This document shows, piece by piece, positions 7,391 to 15,436 of a stretch of 64,000 nt of DNA. The first letter of the stretch is position 1, and every line of letters begins with the position of its first letter. The position numbers and the translations under genes are program-made. The notes below the pieces were generated by a model. The model worked only from the letters and a program-made list of their open reading frames with translations. It searched no databases and was not told the origin of the DNA. Origin of the DNA: Allomuricauda ruestringensis DSM 13258 (GTDB lineage: Bacteria; Bacteroidota; Bacteroidia; Flavobacteriales; Flavobacteriaceae); the NCBI RefSeq assembly GCF_000224085.1, contig NC_015945.1:1003501-1067500 (forward strand). The letters are read 5' to 3'.

Positions 7391-8578
7391 ATGGAAAAAT
7401 TAGTTATAGCCTATAGTGGCGGATTGGATACCTCATATTGTGCAAAATACCTTTCTCAGGAAGAGGGGTTTGAAGTACATGCCGTAAGCGTGAACACGGG
7501 AGGCTTCAGCAAAGCTGAAATCAAGGAGATTGAGGAAAAAGCCCTTGCTTTGGGTGCCACCTCATACACATCCATCGATGCCGTTTCCACTTTCTATGAT
7601 AAAGTGGTGAAATACCTCATCTATGGAAATGTGCTTAGAAATAACACCTACCCACTTTCCGTGAGTGCCGAAAGGATTGTTCAGGCCATCGAAATAGTAA
7701 ACCACGCCAAGAAAATTGGGGCCAAATACATCGCCCACGGAAGTACAGGGGCCGGAAACGATCAAGTACGATTTGATATGATATTTCAAATCTTGGCTCC
7801 AGAAATCAACATTATCACCCCAATCAGGGACAAAAAGTTGGCCAGGGAAGAAGAAATTGAGTACCTGCAACAGAACGGCATCGATTACTCTTGGGAAAAA
7901 GCCAAGTATTCGGTCAACAGAGGATTATGGGGAACATCCGTTGGAGGTGATGAAACCTTGACTTCGCATTTATCCTTGCCCGAAAGTGCCTATCCAAGCC
8001 AATTGGAGAAAGAACTGCCAAAGGAATTAAAACTTACCTTTAAAAATGGCGAATTGGTTGCTTTGGACGGTGAAGAAGACACGCCTGTGGCCAACATAGA
8101 AAAATTGTCCGCCATCGCATCCAAATATGCCATTGGTAGGGATATCCATGTGGGTGACACCATTATCGGAATCAAAGGTAGGGTCGGTTTTGAAGCTGCC
8201 GCACCATTGATCATCATAAAAGCGCACCATTTGTTGGAAAAACACACCTTGAGCAAATGGCAACAATACCAAAAAGAGCAAATGGGCAATTTTTATGGCA
8301 TGCTGTTGCACGAAGGAAACTATTTGGATGAAGTGATGCGAAACATCGAGGCCTTTTTGACCGATACCCAAAAGCACGTTTCAGGTGATGTATTCGTGAC
8401 CTTGCATCCGTACCGATTTGAATTGAACGGAATCACTTCCAAACACGATTTGATGAACGCTTCCTTTGGAAGCTATGGGGAAATGAACAAAGGTTGGACT
8501 GCCGATGAAGCCAAAGGTTTCATCAAAATTTTGTCCAACTCAGGGAAAATTGCAAACCACGTAAACAATAAAATTTAG
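7391..8578 (+). CDS. argG: Argininosuccinate synthase
   Basis: The enzyme joins citrulline and aspartate with ATP to give argininosuccinate. The N-type ATP pyrophosphatase loop YSGGLDTSY is at residues 8-16. The citrulline and aspartate site is seen in GSTGAGNDQVRFD and YSVNRGLWGTSVGG. At 395 residues it has normal length. It is the second structural gene of the arginine operon and is separated from both neighbours by REP-like hairpins. As in many Bacteroidota, it precedes argC rather than sitting next to argH, which here is the last gene. Confidence 0.97.
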   Translation: MEKLVIAYSGGLDTSYCAKYLSQEEGFEVHAVSVNTGGFSKAEIKEIEEKALALGATSYTSIDAVSTFYDKVVKYLIYGNVLRNNTYPLSVSAERIVQAIEIVNHAKKIGAKYIAHGSTGAGNDQVRFDMIFQILAPEINIITPIRDKKLAREEEIEYLQQNGIDYSWEKAKYSVNRGLWGTSVGGDETLTSHLSLPESAYPSQLEKELPKELKLTFKNGELVALDGEEDTPVANIEKLSAIASKYAIGRDIHVGDTIIGIKGRVGFEAAAPLIIIKAHHLLEKHTLSKWQQYQKEQMGNFYGMLLHEGNYLDEVMRNIEAFLTDTQKHVSGDVFVTLHPYRFELNGITSKHDLMNASFGSYGEMNKGWTADEAKGFIKILSNSGKIANHVNNKI

Positions 8579-8583
8579 GAGCC

Positions 8584-8646
8584 GTCACCCTGAACTTGAT
8601 TCAGGGTCTCACTAGAGTGAGATGCTGAAATAAATTCAGCATGACG
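8584..8646. repeat. Double-hairpin REP-like element between argG and argC
   Basis: Two adjacent hairpins: ACCCTGAA...TTCAGGGT and ATGCTGAA...TTCAGCAT, linked by CTCACTAGAGTGAG, which is itself palindromic. Related copies lie at 9687-9767 and, in reverse orientation, at 18784-18865. Confidence 0.75.
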
Positions 8647-8666
8647 ATAAATAATTCTCCATTGAT

Positions 8667-9653
8667 ATGAGAAAAAAATATATTAAAACAGGAATCATAG
8701 GAGGTTCGGGCTACACAGGTGGGGAACTGATCAGGCTTTTGCTCAATCATCCCCAGACAGAAATCGATTTTGTGTTCAGCACCACGCGAGCAGGAAAGCC
8801 CATCACTTCCGCCCATCAAGATTTGTTGGGACAGACGGAATTGAAGTTTTCAGGTGAGGTAAATCCAGCCGTTGATGTGGTTTTTCTTTGTTTGGGACAC
8901 GGCAATTCAACCTCATTTTTAAACGAGAACCAATTTTCAGCATCAACAAAGATCATCGACCTCAGTAATGATTTCAGATTACAAGCTGATTCTATTTTTA
9001 ATGGTCAACGATTTATTTACGGACTACCCGAATTGAACAAGTCTGCCATACAATCCGCAGAGGCCATTGCCAATCCCGGTTGTTTTGCCACTGCGATTCA
9101 ATTGGCACTGTTGCCTTTGGCAAAATCAGGTTTACTGAGTGATGATGTCCACGTAAACGCTGTTACGGGAAGTACCGGAGCAGGAGTTGGCCTATCTGCC
9201 ACCTCGCATTTTAGCTGGAGGAACAACAACGTTTCTTGGTACAAACCTTTCACCCATCAACATTTGGGAGAAATCGGTGAGAGCTTCGCTTCCTTTGGCA
9301 ATTCGGTGGGAAAATTATTTTTTCTCCCCAACCGAGGGAACTTTACCAGAGGAATTTTGGCAACGGCCTACACCAAGTATAGTGGCACTTTGGAAGAAGC
9401 TCTGCAGTTGTACAACGATTTTTATAAAGATGCTGCTTTTACCCACATATCGGACGAAGCCTTGCATTTAAAACAGGTGGTGAACACCAACCAGTGCCAT
9501 ATCCATTTGCACAAGCATGATAATCTGCTTTTGATTACATCGGCCATAGATAATTTAATAAAAGGCGCATCCGGACAAGCAGTGCAAAACATGAATTTAA
9601 TGTTCGGCTTCCCAGAAACCGAAGGTTTGTTGTTAAAAGCAGGAGTATTTTAA
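8667..9653 (+). CDS. argC: N-acyl-gamma-glutamyl-phosphate reductase
   Basis: This enzyme reduces N-acylglutamyl phosphate to the semialdehyde with NADPH. GIIGGSGYTGGELIRLL is the N-terminal nucleotide-binding motif with the ArgC-specific GYTG. The catalytic cysteine is in NPGCFATA (C139). VTGSTGAG and the C-terminal GASGQAVQN(M)N complete the pattern. At 328 residues it is of normal length. It is flanked on both sides by REP-like repeats within the arginine operon, and it acts between ArgB and ArgD although those genes are further on. Confidence 0.96.
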   Translation: MRKKYIKTGIIGGSGYTGGELIRLLLNHPQTEIDFVFSTTRAGKPITSAHQDLLGQTELKFSGEVNPAVDVVFLCLGHGNSTSFLNENQFSASTKIIDLSNDFRLQADSIFNGQRFIYGLPELNKSAIQSAEAIANPGCFATAIQLALLPLAKSGLLSDDVHVNAVTGSTGAGVGLSATSHFSWRNNNVSWYKPFTHQHLGEIGESFASFGNSVGKLFFLPNRGNFTRGILATAYTKYSGTLEEALQLYNDFYKDAAFTHISDEALHLKQVVNTNQCHIHLHKHDNLLLITSAIDNLIKGASGQAVQNMNLMFGFPETEGLLLKAGVF

Positions 9654-9686
9654 GATAAGGGGTTAGAAAACAATAATAAGCGGAGC

Positions 9687-9833
9687 GTCACCCTGAATTT
9701 ATTTCAGGGTCACACAAAATTATGCCCGTGTCTCTATAATGTGATGCTGAAACGAGTTCAGTATAATCTTAAAGAATCAAAGGGTCTATCTAAAATATGT
9801 AAAATAAAATTAGATTCCCGCTTTCACGGGAAT
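9687..9833. repeat. REP-like hairpins between argC and proC
   Basis: First comes a copy of the double hairpin (ACCCTGAA/TTCAGGGT, 9687-9713) with a decayed second half (9741-9767, GATGCTGAAACGAGTTCAGT). Then comes a different hairpin, ATTCCCG/CGGGAAT (9814-9833), of the same type as at 15403-15422. It ends 16 bp before the proC ATG. Confidence 0.75.
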
Positions 9834-9849
9834 GATAAAGAAGATAAAT

Positions 9850-10644
9850 ATGAAAATAGCCATCATAGGGGCAGGGAATTTAGGACTGGCCATTGCCAAA
9901 GGCATTTTGCACAGCAATGGGGCCACCACCATGTACCTCACCAAACGGAACACCAAATCCGTTCAGGATTTTGAAAAATATGGAAATGTAACCGTCACTT
10001 CCGACAACCAAGAAGCTGTCAAAAATTCGGACATCCTTGTTTTTGCCGTGCAACCCGGTCAATTTGTGTCGATTTTGGAAGAAACCAAAGACCTGCTCAC
10101 CGAAAAACATGTGGTGATCAGTACCATTACGGGTTTCAGCATTTCAAAAATTGAGGAAATCATCGGTGCAGATAAATTCATTATCCGAAGTATGCCCAAT
10201 ACAGCCATTTCGGTGGGCAAATCCATGACGTGCATCTGTAGCAACGAATTGGGCAAAAAACGAGTTGATTTGGCCAAGGCCATTTTTAACCGCATGGGCC
10301 ACACCATGGAAATTCCAGAAGAGCAAATGCAAGCCGCAACGGTTATCTGTGCCAGTGGAATCGCATTTTGGATGCGTTTGATACGTGCCACAACACAAGG
10401 GGCCATTCAATTGGGGTTTGATGCCAAAGAAGCACAAGAACTGGCCATGCACACCTGTAACGGTGCCGCAAGCTTGTTGATTGAGTCAGGAAGTCACCCA
10501 GAAGAAGAAATTGATCGCGTGACCACCCCAAAAGGATGCACCATTGAAGGTTTGAACGAAATGGAACACCAAGGATTAAGCTCATCTTTGATCAGAGGAA
10601 TTGTTTCCTCATTTGAAAAAATTAGCCAAATAAGAAAAGGATGA
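9850..10644 (+). CDS. proC: Pyrroline-5-carboxylate reductase
   Basis: From the ATG at 9850 the protein is 264 residues and starts with the Rossmann motif MKIAIIGAGNLGLAIAKG. The family features VFAVQPGQF, IIRSMPNTAISVGKSMT and TTPKGCTIEGLNEM are all present. It reduces pyrroline-5-carboxylate to proline with NAD(P)H. Its place inside the arginine operon links proline and arginine synthesis, since both start from glutamate and meet at ornithine/P5C. A six-codon upstream extension is possible but would precede the Rossmann strand. An association of proC with arg genes is common in Flavobacteriia. Confidence 0.93.
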   Translation: MKIAIIGAGNLGLAIAKGILHSNGATTMYLTKRNTKSVQDFEKYGNVTVTSDNQEAVKNSDILVFAVQPGQFVSILEETKDLLTEKHVVISTITGFSISKIEEIIGADKFIIRSMPNTAISVGKSMTCICSNELGKKRVDLAKAIFNRMGHTMEIPEEQMQAATVICASGIAFWMRLIRATTQGAIQLGFDAKEAQELAMHTCNGAASLLIESGSHPEEEIDRVTTPKGCTIEGLNEMEHQGLSSSLIRGIVSSFEKISQIRKG

Positions 10645-10653
10645 TCCTTAATT

Positions 10654-10669
10654 GTCCCCTTGAGGGGAC
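10654..10669. repeat. Small hairpin between proC and argD
   Basis: GTCCCC-TTGA-GGGGAC forms a perfect 6-bp stem and is followed by TTTAGGGGTG. It lies 9 bp after the proC stop, in the next non-overlapping junction of the arginine operon. No T run follows, so it is unlikely to terminate transcription. Confidence 0.65.
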
Positions 10670-10693
10670 TTTAGGGGTGTAAAAAACAGAAAA

Positions 10694-11821
10694 ATGAAAC
10701 TATTCGACGTATACCCACTTTACGATGTTACTCCAGTGAAGGCCAAAGGCATTGAGGTCTGGGACGACAAAGGGGAAAAATATCTGGATTTTTATGGAGG
10801 ACATGCCGTAATTTCCATTGGCCACACCCATCCGCATTATGTAAAGCGAATTAAGGAGCAATTGGACAAGATGGCGTTTTACAGCAATTCCGTCCAAAAT
10901 CCACTGCAAACAGCGTTGGCAGAAAAGTTGGGAACATTGTCTGGCTGTGAAAACTATGATTTGTTTATGTGCAATTCAGGGGCCGAAGCGAATGAAAACG
11001 CCCTGAAACTGGCCTCGTTCCACACAGGAAAGTCCAAGGTCATTGCCTTTACCAATAGCTTTCACGGAAGAACTTCGGCTGCGGTCGCTGCCACGGACAA
11101 CCCGAGCATCAATGCTCCCATCAACAAACAACAAGAGGTTACTTTCTTGGCATTGAACGATTTTGATGCTTTTGAAAAGGCCATCAATAGCGATGATTAT
11201 TGCGCTGTTATCTTGGAAGCCATTCAAGGCGTGGGTGGTTTGGATGAGCCTTCCACAGAATTTTTCCAGTTTATTGCCAAGAAATGCAAGGAAAACAATG
11301 TGGTTCTTATCGCCGATGAAGTACAATCGGGCTATGGCCGTAGCGGAAAGTTTTTTGCTTTTCAACATCATGGTATAGAACCCGACATCATTTCCATAGC
11401 CAAGGGCATGGGGAACGGTTTTCCAGTAGGTGGTATTTTAATTCATGAATCTTTTAAACCATCGTATGGCCTTTTGGGCACCACCTTTGGTGGAAACCAT
11501 TTGGCCTGTGCCGCAAGTCTTGCTGTTTTGGAGGTTTTAGAAGATGAAAACCTGATTACCAACGCTGCGGAACTTGGCTCCTATTTCAAGGAAAAAGCTG
11601 AAGAGGTACCAGAAATCAAAAATATAAAAGGAAAAGGGTTGATGATTGGACTGGAGTTCGATTTTGAAGTTGCCGCCCTACGTAAAAAAATGATCGTGGA
11701 GCAGCACATGTTCACCGGCAGTGCCAAAAACAAGTATTTGTTGCGGTTCTTACCGGCCCTGAACATCACAAAAAGTGATATAGACCTATTCTTTGAAGCG
11801 CTCAAAAAAGCATTAAAATGA
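10694..11821 (+). CDS. argD: N-acylornithine aminotransferase (class III, PLP)
   Basis: The enzyme transaminates N-acylglutamate semialdehyde to N-acylornithine. The 375 residues include FCNSGAEANENALKLA-type PLP phosphate binding (MCNSGAEANENA), VILEAIQGVGG, LIADEVQSGYGRSGKF (Asp for the pyridine nitrogen) and the Schiff-base lysine in ISIAKGMGNGFPVGG (about K237). The stop codon overlaps the start of argF' as ATGA, which implies translational coupling. The enzyme's acyl preference (acetyl or succinyl) should match that of ArgF', where the specificity residue is unusual. Confidence 0.93.
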   Translation: MKLFDVYPLYDVTPVKAKGIEVWDDKGEKYLDFYGGHAVISIGHTHPHYVKRIKEQLDKMAFYSNSVQNPLQTALAEKLGTLSGCENYDLFMCNSGAEANENALKLASFHTGKSKVIAFTNSFHGRTSAAVAATDNPSINAPINKQQEVTFLALNDFDAFEKAINSDDYCAVILEAIQGVGGLDEPSTEFFQFIAKKCKENNVVLIADEVQSGYGRSGKFFAFQHHGIEPDIISIAKGMGNGFPVGGILIHESFKPSYGLLGTTFGGNHLACAASLAVLEVLEDENLITNAAELGSYFKEKAEEVPEIKNIKGKGLMIGLEFDFEVAALRKKMIVEQHMFTGSAKNKYLLRFLPALNITKSDIDLFFEALKKALK

Positions 11822-12756
11822 AGCATTATCTAACAGTTAACGATATAGCATCACTACCCGATTGGGTAGACGAAGCAATCAACCTAAAAAAAGACCCGTA
11901 TCAGTTTGAAGGTTTGGGCAAACGAAAAACGATCTGCTTGCTGTTTTTCAACAATAGTCTCAGAACACGTTTGAGCACACAAAAAGCAGCCATGAACCTT
12001 GGTATGGAAGTAATGATCATGAATTTTGGCAATGAAGGCTGGGCACTGGAATACGGGGATGGCACAATAATGGACCAAGGCACTTCAGAACATATTAAGG
12101 AAGCTGCACAGGTGGTTTCCCAGTACGCTGATATTGTTGCCATCCGTGCTTTTGCAGGTTTGGTCGACAAAGAAAAAGATGAAGCCGAAGAAGTCATTAA
12201 CGGATTTGCCAAATATGCATCCATTCCCGTAGTGAACATGGAAAGTTCGGTGGGTCACCCGCTTCAGGCATTGGCAGATGCCATAACTTTAAAGGAGAAC
12301 GAAACCAAAAAGAGGCCTAAAGTGGTGCTTTCTTGGGCTCCCCATCCAAAAGCATTGCCGCATGCTGTGGCCAATTCGTTCACCCAGATGATGAAGCTAC
12401 AGGACGCTGATTTTGTCATCACACATCCCGAAGGGTATGAACTAAATCCAGAGATAACCAAGGGGTGTACAATTGAGTATAATCAAGATGAAGCGTTGAA
12501 AGATGCCGATTTCGTCTACGTGAAAAACTGGAGCAGTTATTCCGATTATGGTAAAGTATTGAGCAAAGACACTAATTGGACGATTACAAAAGAAAAGCTG
12601 GGAAATGCAAAGTTTATGCACTGTCTTCCCGTTCGAAGAAATATGATCGTGGAGGATGCTGTTTTGGACAGTGAACAATCTTTGGTGGTGGAACAAGCCA
12701 AAAACAGGATTTTCTCAGCTCAAATTGTATTAAAGAAAATATTGGAAGACATATGA
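11818..12756 (+). CDS. argF': N-acylornithine carbamoyltransferase (succinyl/acetylornithine type)
   Basis: The enzyme carbamoylates an N-acylornithine, so citrulline is formed only after deacylation by ArgE. The carbamoyl-phosphate loop is FFNNSLRTRLS (residues 43-53); the acyl-enzyme group loop is GWALEYGDGTIMDQGTSEHIKEA; the C-terminal motif is HCLPVRRN. At 312 residues it matches the Bacteroides succinylornithine and Xanthomonas acetylornithine enzymes, not classical OTCase. In those two, the residue that sets acyl preference is Pro90 and Glu92 respectively; by alignment here it is Ser90. The acyl group is therefore left open. The gene is coupled by ATGA overlaps to argD before it and to the SDR gene after it. 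Confidence 0.93.
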   Translation: MKHYLTVNDIASLPDWVDEAINLKKDPYQFEGLGKRKTICLLFFNNSLRTRLSTQKAAMNLGMEVMIMNFGNEGWALEYGDGTIMDQGTSEHIKEAAQVVSQYADIVAIRAFAGLVDKEKDEAEEVINGFAKYASIPVVNMESSVGHPLQALADAITLKENETKKRPKVVLSWAPHPKALPHAVANSFTQMMKLQDADFVITHPEGYELNPEITKGCTIEYNQDEALKDADFVYVKNWSSYSDYGKVLSKDTNWTITKEKLGNAKFMHCLPVRRNMIVEDAVLDSEQSLVVEQAKNRIFSAQIVLKKILEDI

Positions 12757-13499
12757 AACTGAAGGATAAGGTCTGTATCGTTACCGGAGCGACAAGTGGA
12801 ATGGGGAGATCCATTGCCAAAGGACTTTCTGCCGAAGGAGCTAGGTTGGTACTTTCTGGCAGAAATCAGGAAAGAGGAAAGGCTTTGGAAGAAGAATTGG
12901 ACAATGTCGTATTTCTGGCAGGCGACATTACGGACCCATCCTATAACAAAAAATTGGTCGATACGGCTATTGAAACTTATGGCAAGTTGGAAATTTTATC
13001 CTTGAACGCGGGTATTCTAGGTATTGGAAATGTTCAAGAGTTATCCATTGATACTTGGCAAAAAACCATCAACACCAATTTGAGCTCTATATTTTACCTT
13101 TGCAAATATGCCCTTCCATACTTACAGAAACAACCACAAGGCAATGTGTTGATCAATGCGTCAATTGCAGCCTTTAAGAGTTTCCCGAATCACCCGGCTT
13201 ATTGCGCTTCAAAAGCTGCATCCGTGGCCCTAATGAAGCAAATGGCCGTTGATTACGCCCCAAAAATCAGGGTGAACGCTATTTGTCCCGGCCCTGTGGA
13301 TACTCCCCTATTATGGGAGTCCGCCAAGGCTTTTGAAGAACCAGAAACTGCTGTGGAAAATGCGAAAAAGACTACATTGTTAAAAAGGTTGGGCACGCCT
13401 GAAGATATTACTAAACTTGTACTTTTTTTAGTATCCGATGATAGTTCATGGATTACGGGAACAACAGTGACCATAGATGGAGGGATTATAAATACATAA
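12753..13499 (+). CDS. Short-chain dehydrogenase/reductase inside the arginine operon
   Basis: The 248-residue classical SDR has the cofactor motif TGATSGMG (residues 11-18), LNAGILG, a catalytic Ser in INASIAAF, Y150-x3-K154 in YCASK, and ICPGPVDTPL. It has no known step in arginine synthesis. Its start overlaps the argF' stop (ATGA), and argB begins 1 bp after its stop, so it is made with the pathway. Possible roles are an oxidoreductase acting on a pathway intermediate or its by-product, or an accidental passenger. The motif TGxxxGxG without a basic residue in the visible loop, followed by SGRNQ, fits NADP use, but this is weak evidence. Confidence 0.9.
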   Translation: MKLKDKVCIVTGATSGMGRSIAKGLSAEGARLVLSGRNQERGKALEEELDNVVFLAGDITDPSYNKKLVDTAIETYGKLEILSLNAGILGIGNVQELSIDTWQKTINTNLSSIFYLCKYALPYLQKQPQGNVLINASIAAFKSFPNHPAYCASKAASVALMKQMAVDYAPKIRVNAICPGPVDTPLLWESAKAFEEPETAVENAKKTTLLKRLGTPEDITKLVLFLVSDDSSWITGTTVTIDGGIINT

Positions 13500-13500
13500 A

Positions 13501-14280
13501 ATGAAACAAAAATTATCCGTAGTAAAAATAGGCGGAAACCTTATAGAAGATGCCGAAGGGTTTAAGCACGTATTAGAGCTTTTCTCTAAAATGAACGAAA
13601 ATAAGATTTTAGTTCACGGAGGTGGTAAAAAAGCCTCAGAATTGGCAAATCAATTGGGTGTGGAATCCAAAATGGTGAACGGAAGAAGGATTACCAATGC
13701 CGAAACCCTGGACATTGCCCTAATGGTCTATGGAGGATTGGTAAGCAAAAAAATAGTGGCCAAGTTACAGGCATTGGGTACCGATGCCATTGGAATGAGC
13801 GGTGCCGATGCGAATGCGATTCAGGCCCATAAAAGGCCAAAAAAGAATGTAGATTTTGGCTTTGTGGGCGATGTGGACACCGTAAACACCTACGGTATTT
13901 TTAAGTTGCTTCAGGCTGGTTTTACCCCCGTTTTTTGTGCACTTACCCACGATGGAAAAGGACAAATGTTGAACACCAATGCCGACACCATTGCCGCCGA
14001 ACTTGCCATTGCTATGTCCGATCAATTTGAAACAACACTTTACTATTGCTTCGATAAAAAAGGTGTGCTACAAGATGTTGAAGATGAAAACTCCGTAATT
14101 CAGCATATAGACTCCAAAGGCTATGATGAACTTTTGGCCTATGGAATCATTGCAGACGGAATGCTTCCCAAAATGCACAACTGTTTTTATGCCTTGCGCA
14201 ACCATGTTGCCAAAGTTTGCGTAGGAAACACCAATATGCTGGAAGCGGACAACTCAGATTATACCACATTGACTTTATGA
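13501..14280 (+). CDS. argB: N-acylglutamate kinase
   Basis: The enzyme phosphorylates N-acylglutamate, the second step. The amino-acid-kinase fold is shown by VVKIGGNLIED (residues 7-17), ILVHGGGKKASELANQLG, the NGRRITNAETLD substrate loop, VGDVDTVN and the ATP-site LNTNADTIAAELA. At 259 residues it is a short form without the N-terminal helix that makes arginine-inhibited hexameric enzymes, so feedback inhibition by arginine at this step may be absent. The stop overlaps argE as ATGA. Confidence 0.94.
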   Translation: MKQKLSVVKIGGNLIEDAEGFKHVLELFSKMNENKILVHGGGKKASELANQLGVESKMVNGRRITNAETLDIALMVYGGLVSKKIVAKLQALGTDAIGMSGADANAIQAHKRPKKNVDFGFVGDVDTVNTYGIFKLLQAGFTPVFCALTHDGKGQMLNTNADTIAAELAIAMSDQFETTLYYCFDKKGVLQDVEDENSVIQHIDSKGYDELLAYGIIADGMLPKMHNCFYALRNHVAKVCVGNTNMLEADNSDYTTLTL

Positions 14281-15347
14281 AAATTACCCAAAACATATTA
14301 ACGGAAAAAGCCATTGAACTACTGAAAAAACTCATCAGCATACCCTCTTTTTCAGGTGAAGAAGATAAAACAGGGGATGCCATTGAAGCTTTTCTGCAAA
14401 GTTTTGGTGTAAAAACCCAAAGGCAGCACAACAACATTTATGCTTTCAACAAATATTTTGATGAGAGCAAACCCACCTTGTTACTAAATTCACACCACGA
14501 CACGGTAAAGCCGAACAGTGCGTATACCAAAGACCCGTTTAATGCCCATATTGAAGACGGTAAATTGTACGGACTTGGCAGTAATGATGCAGGGGGATGT
14601 TTGGTATCGCTATTGGCCACTTTTGTTCATTTTTATGAGAAAGAAGGCCTAAGTCATAACATAATTGTGGCTGCCACGGGCGAAGAAGAGGATGCTGGAG
14701 AAAAAAGTATTAGAGCATTGCTCCCTATTCTTCCTAAAATAGATGTAGCCATCGTAGGCGAACCTACGCTCATGGATCTGGCCATAGCCGAAAAAGGACT
14801 GGTGGTTTTTGATGCTGTTGTGGAAGGAACACCATCCCATGCGGCACATCCCAACGACAACAATGCCATTTACAACACTATTGAGGTGTTACAATGGCTC
14901 AAAGATTATTCCTTTGATAAAGTTTCTGATGCGCTGGGCGAGGTAAAATTGACCACTACCCAAATCAATGCCGGGAACCAGCACAACGTAGTACCTGGCC
15001 ATGCAGATTTGGTAATCGATGTTCGCGTGAACGATTGTTACAGCAATCAAGAAATTGCTGATATTCTTCAGAAAGAAGCACCGTGCAAAATGACTCCTCG
15101 TTCTTTACGGCTGAATTCATCTTGCATAAATCCCGACCATGATTTGGTGAAAAGTGGATTGGCTTTAGGGCGTAAAACTTATGGTTCCCCTACCTTGTCC
15201 GACCAAGCGGCACTGACATGTCAATCGGTAAAATTAGGCCCTGGTGATAGCACACGCTCCCATTCGGCCAACGAATTTATATTCGTCAACGAAGTTGAAG
15301 AAGGGATAGATATTTACATCAAAACCCTTACGGGATTTTTGCAATAG
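14277..15347 (+). CDS. argE: N-acyl-citrulline/ornithine deacylase, M20 peptidase family
   Basis: From the ATG at 14277 (overlapping the argB stop) the protein is 356 residues. The M20 metal ligands are visible: H73-x-D75 in NSHHDTVKP, D104 in GSNDAGG, and the EE pair in ATGEEEDAG (about 136-137). A dimerisation insert begins near VEGTPSHAAHPNDNN. In pathways with acylornithine carbamoyltransferase this enzyme removes the acyl group from N-acylcitrulline. Longer in-frame starts exist but would run into argB. It is followed by REP-like repeats before argH. Confidence 0.93.
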   Translation: MKITQNILTEKAIELLKKLISIPSFSGEEDKTGDAIEAFLQSFGVKTQRQHNNIYAFNKYFDESKPTLLLNSHHDTVKPNSAYTKDPFNAHIEDGKLYGLGSNDAGGCLVSLLATFVHFYEKEGLSHNIIVAATGEEEDAGEKSIRALLPILPKIDVAIVGEPTLMDLAIAEKGLVVFDAVVEGTPSHAAHPNDNNAIYNTIEVLQWLKDYSFDKVSDALGEVKLTTTQINAGNQHNVVPGHADLVIDVRVNDCYSNQEIADILQKEAPCKMTPRSLRLNSSCINPDHDLVKSGLALGRKTYGSPTLSDQAALTCQSVKLGPGDSTRSHSANEFIFVNEVEEGIDIYIKTLTGFLQ

Positions 15348-15360
15348 CACAAAAATTGGG

Positions 15361-15422
15361 CCCTGAGCGTAGTCGAAGGGCAATAGATATCGAAAGTATA
15401 AGATTCCCGCCTTCGCGGGAAT
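15361..15422. repeat. REP-like repeats between argE and argH
   Basis: CCTGAGCGTAGTCGAAGG (15362-15379) is identical to the copy at 7268-7285. It is followed by the hairpin ATTCCCGC-CTTC-GCGGGAAT (15403-15422), which ends 14 bp before the argH ATG. Confidence 0.8.
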
Positions 15423-15436
15423 GAAAAAGGAAAACT

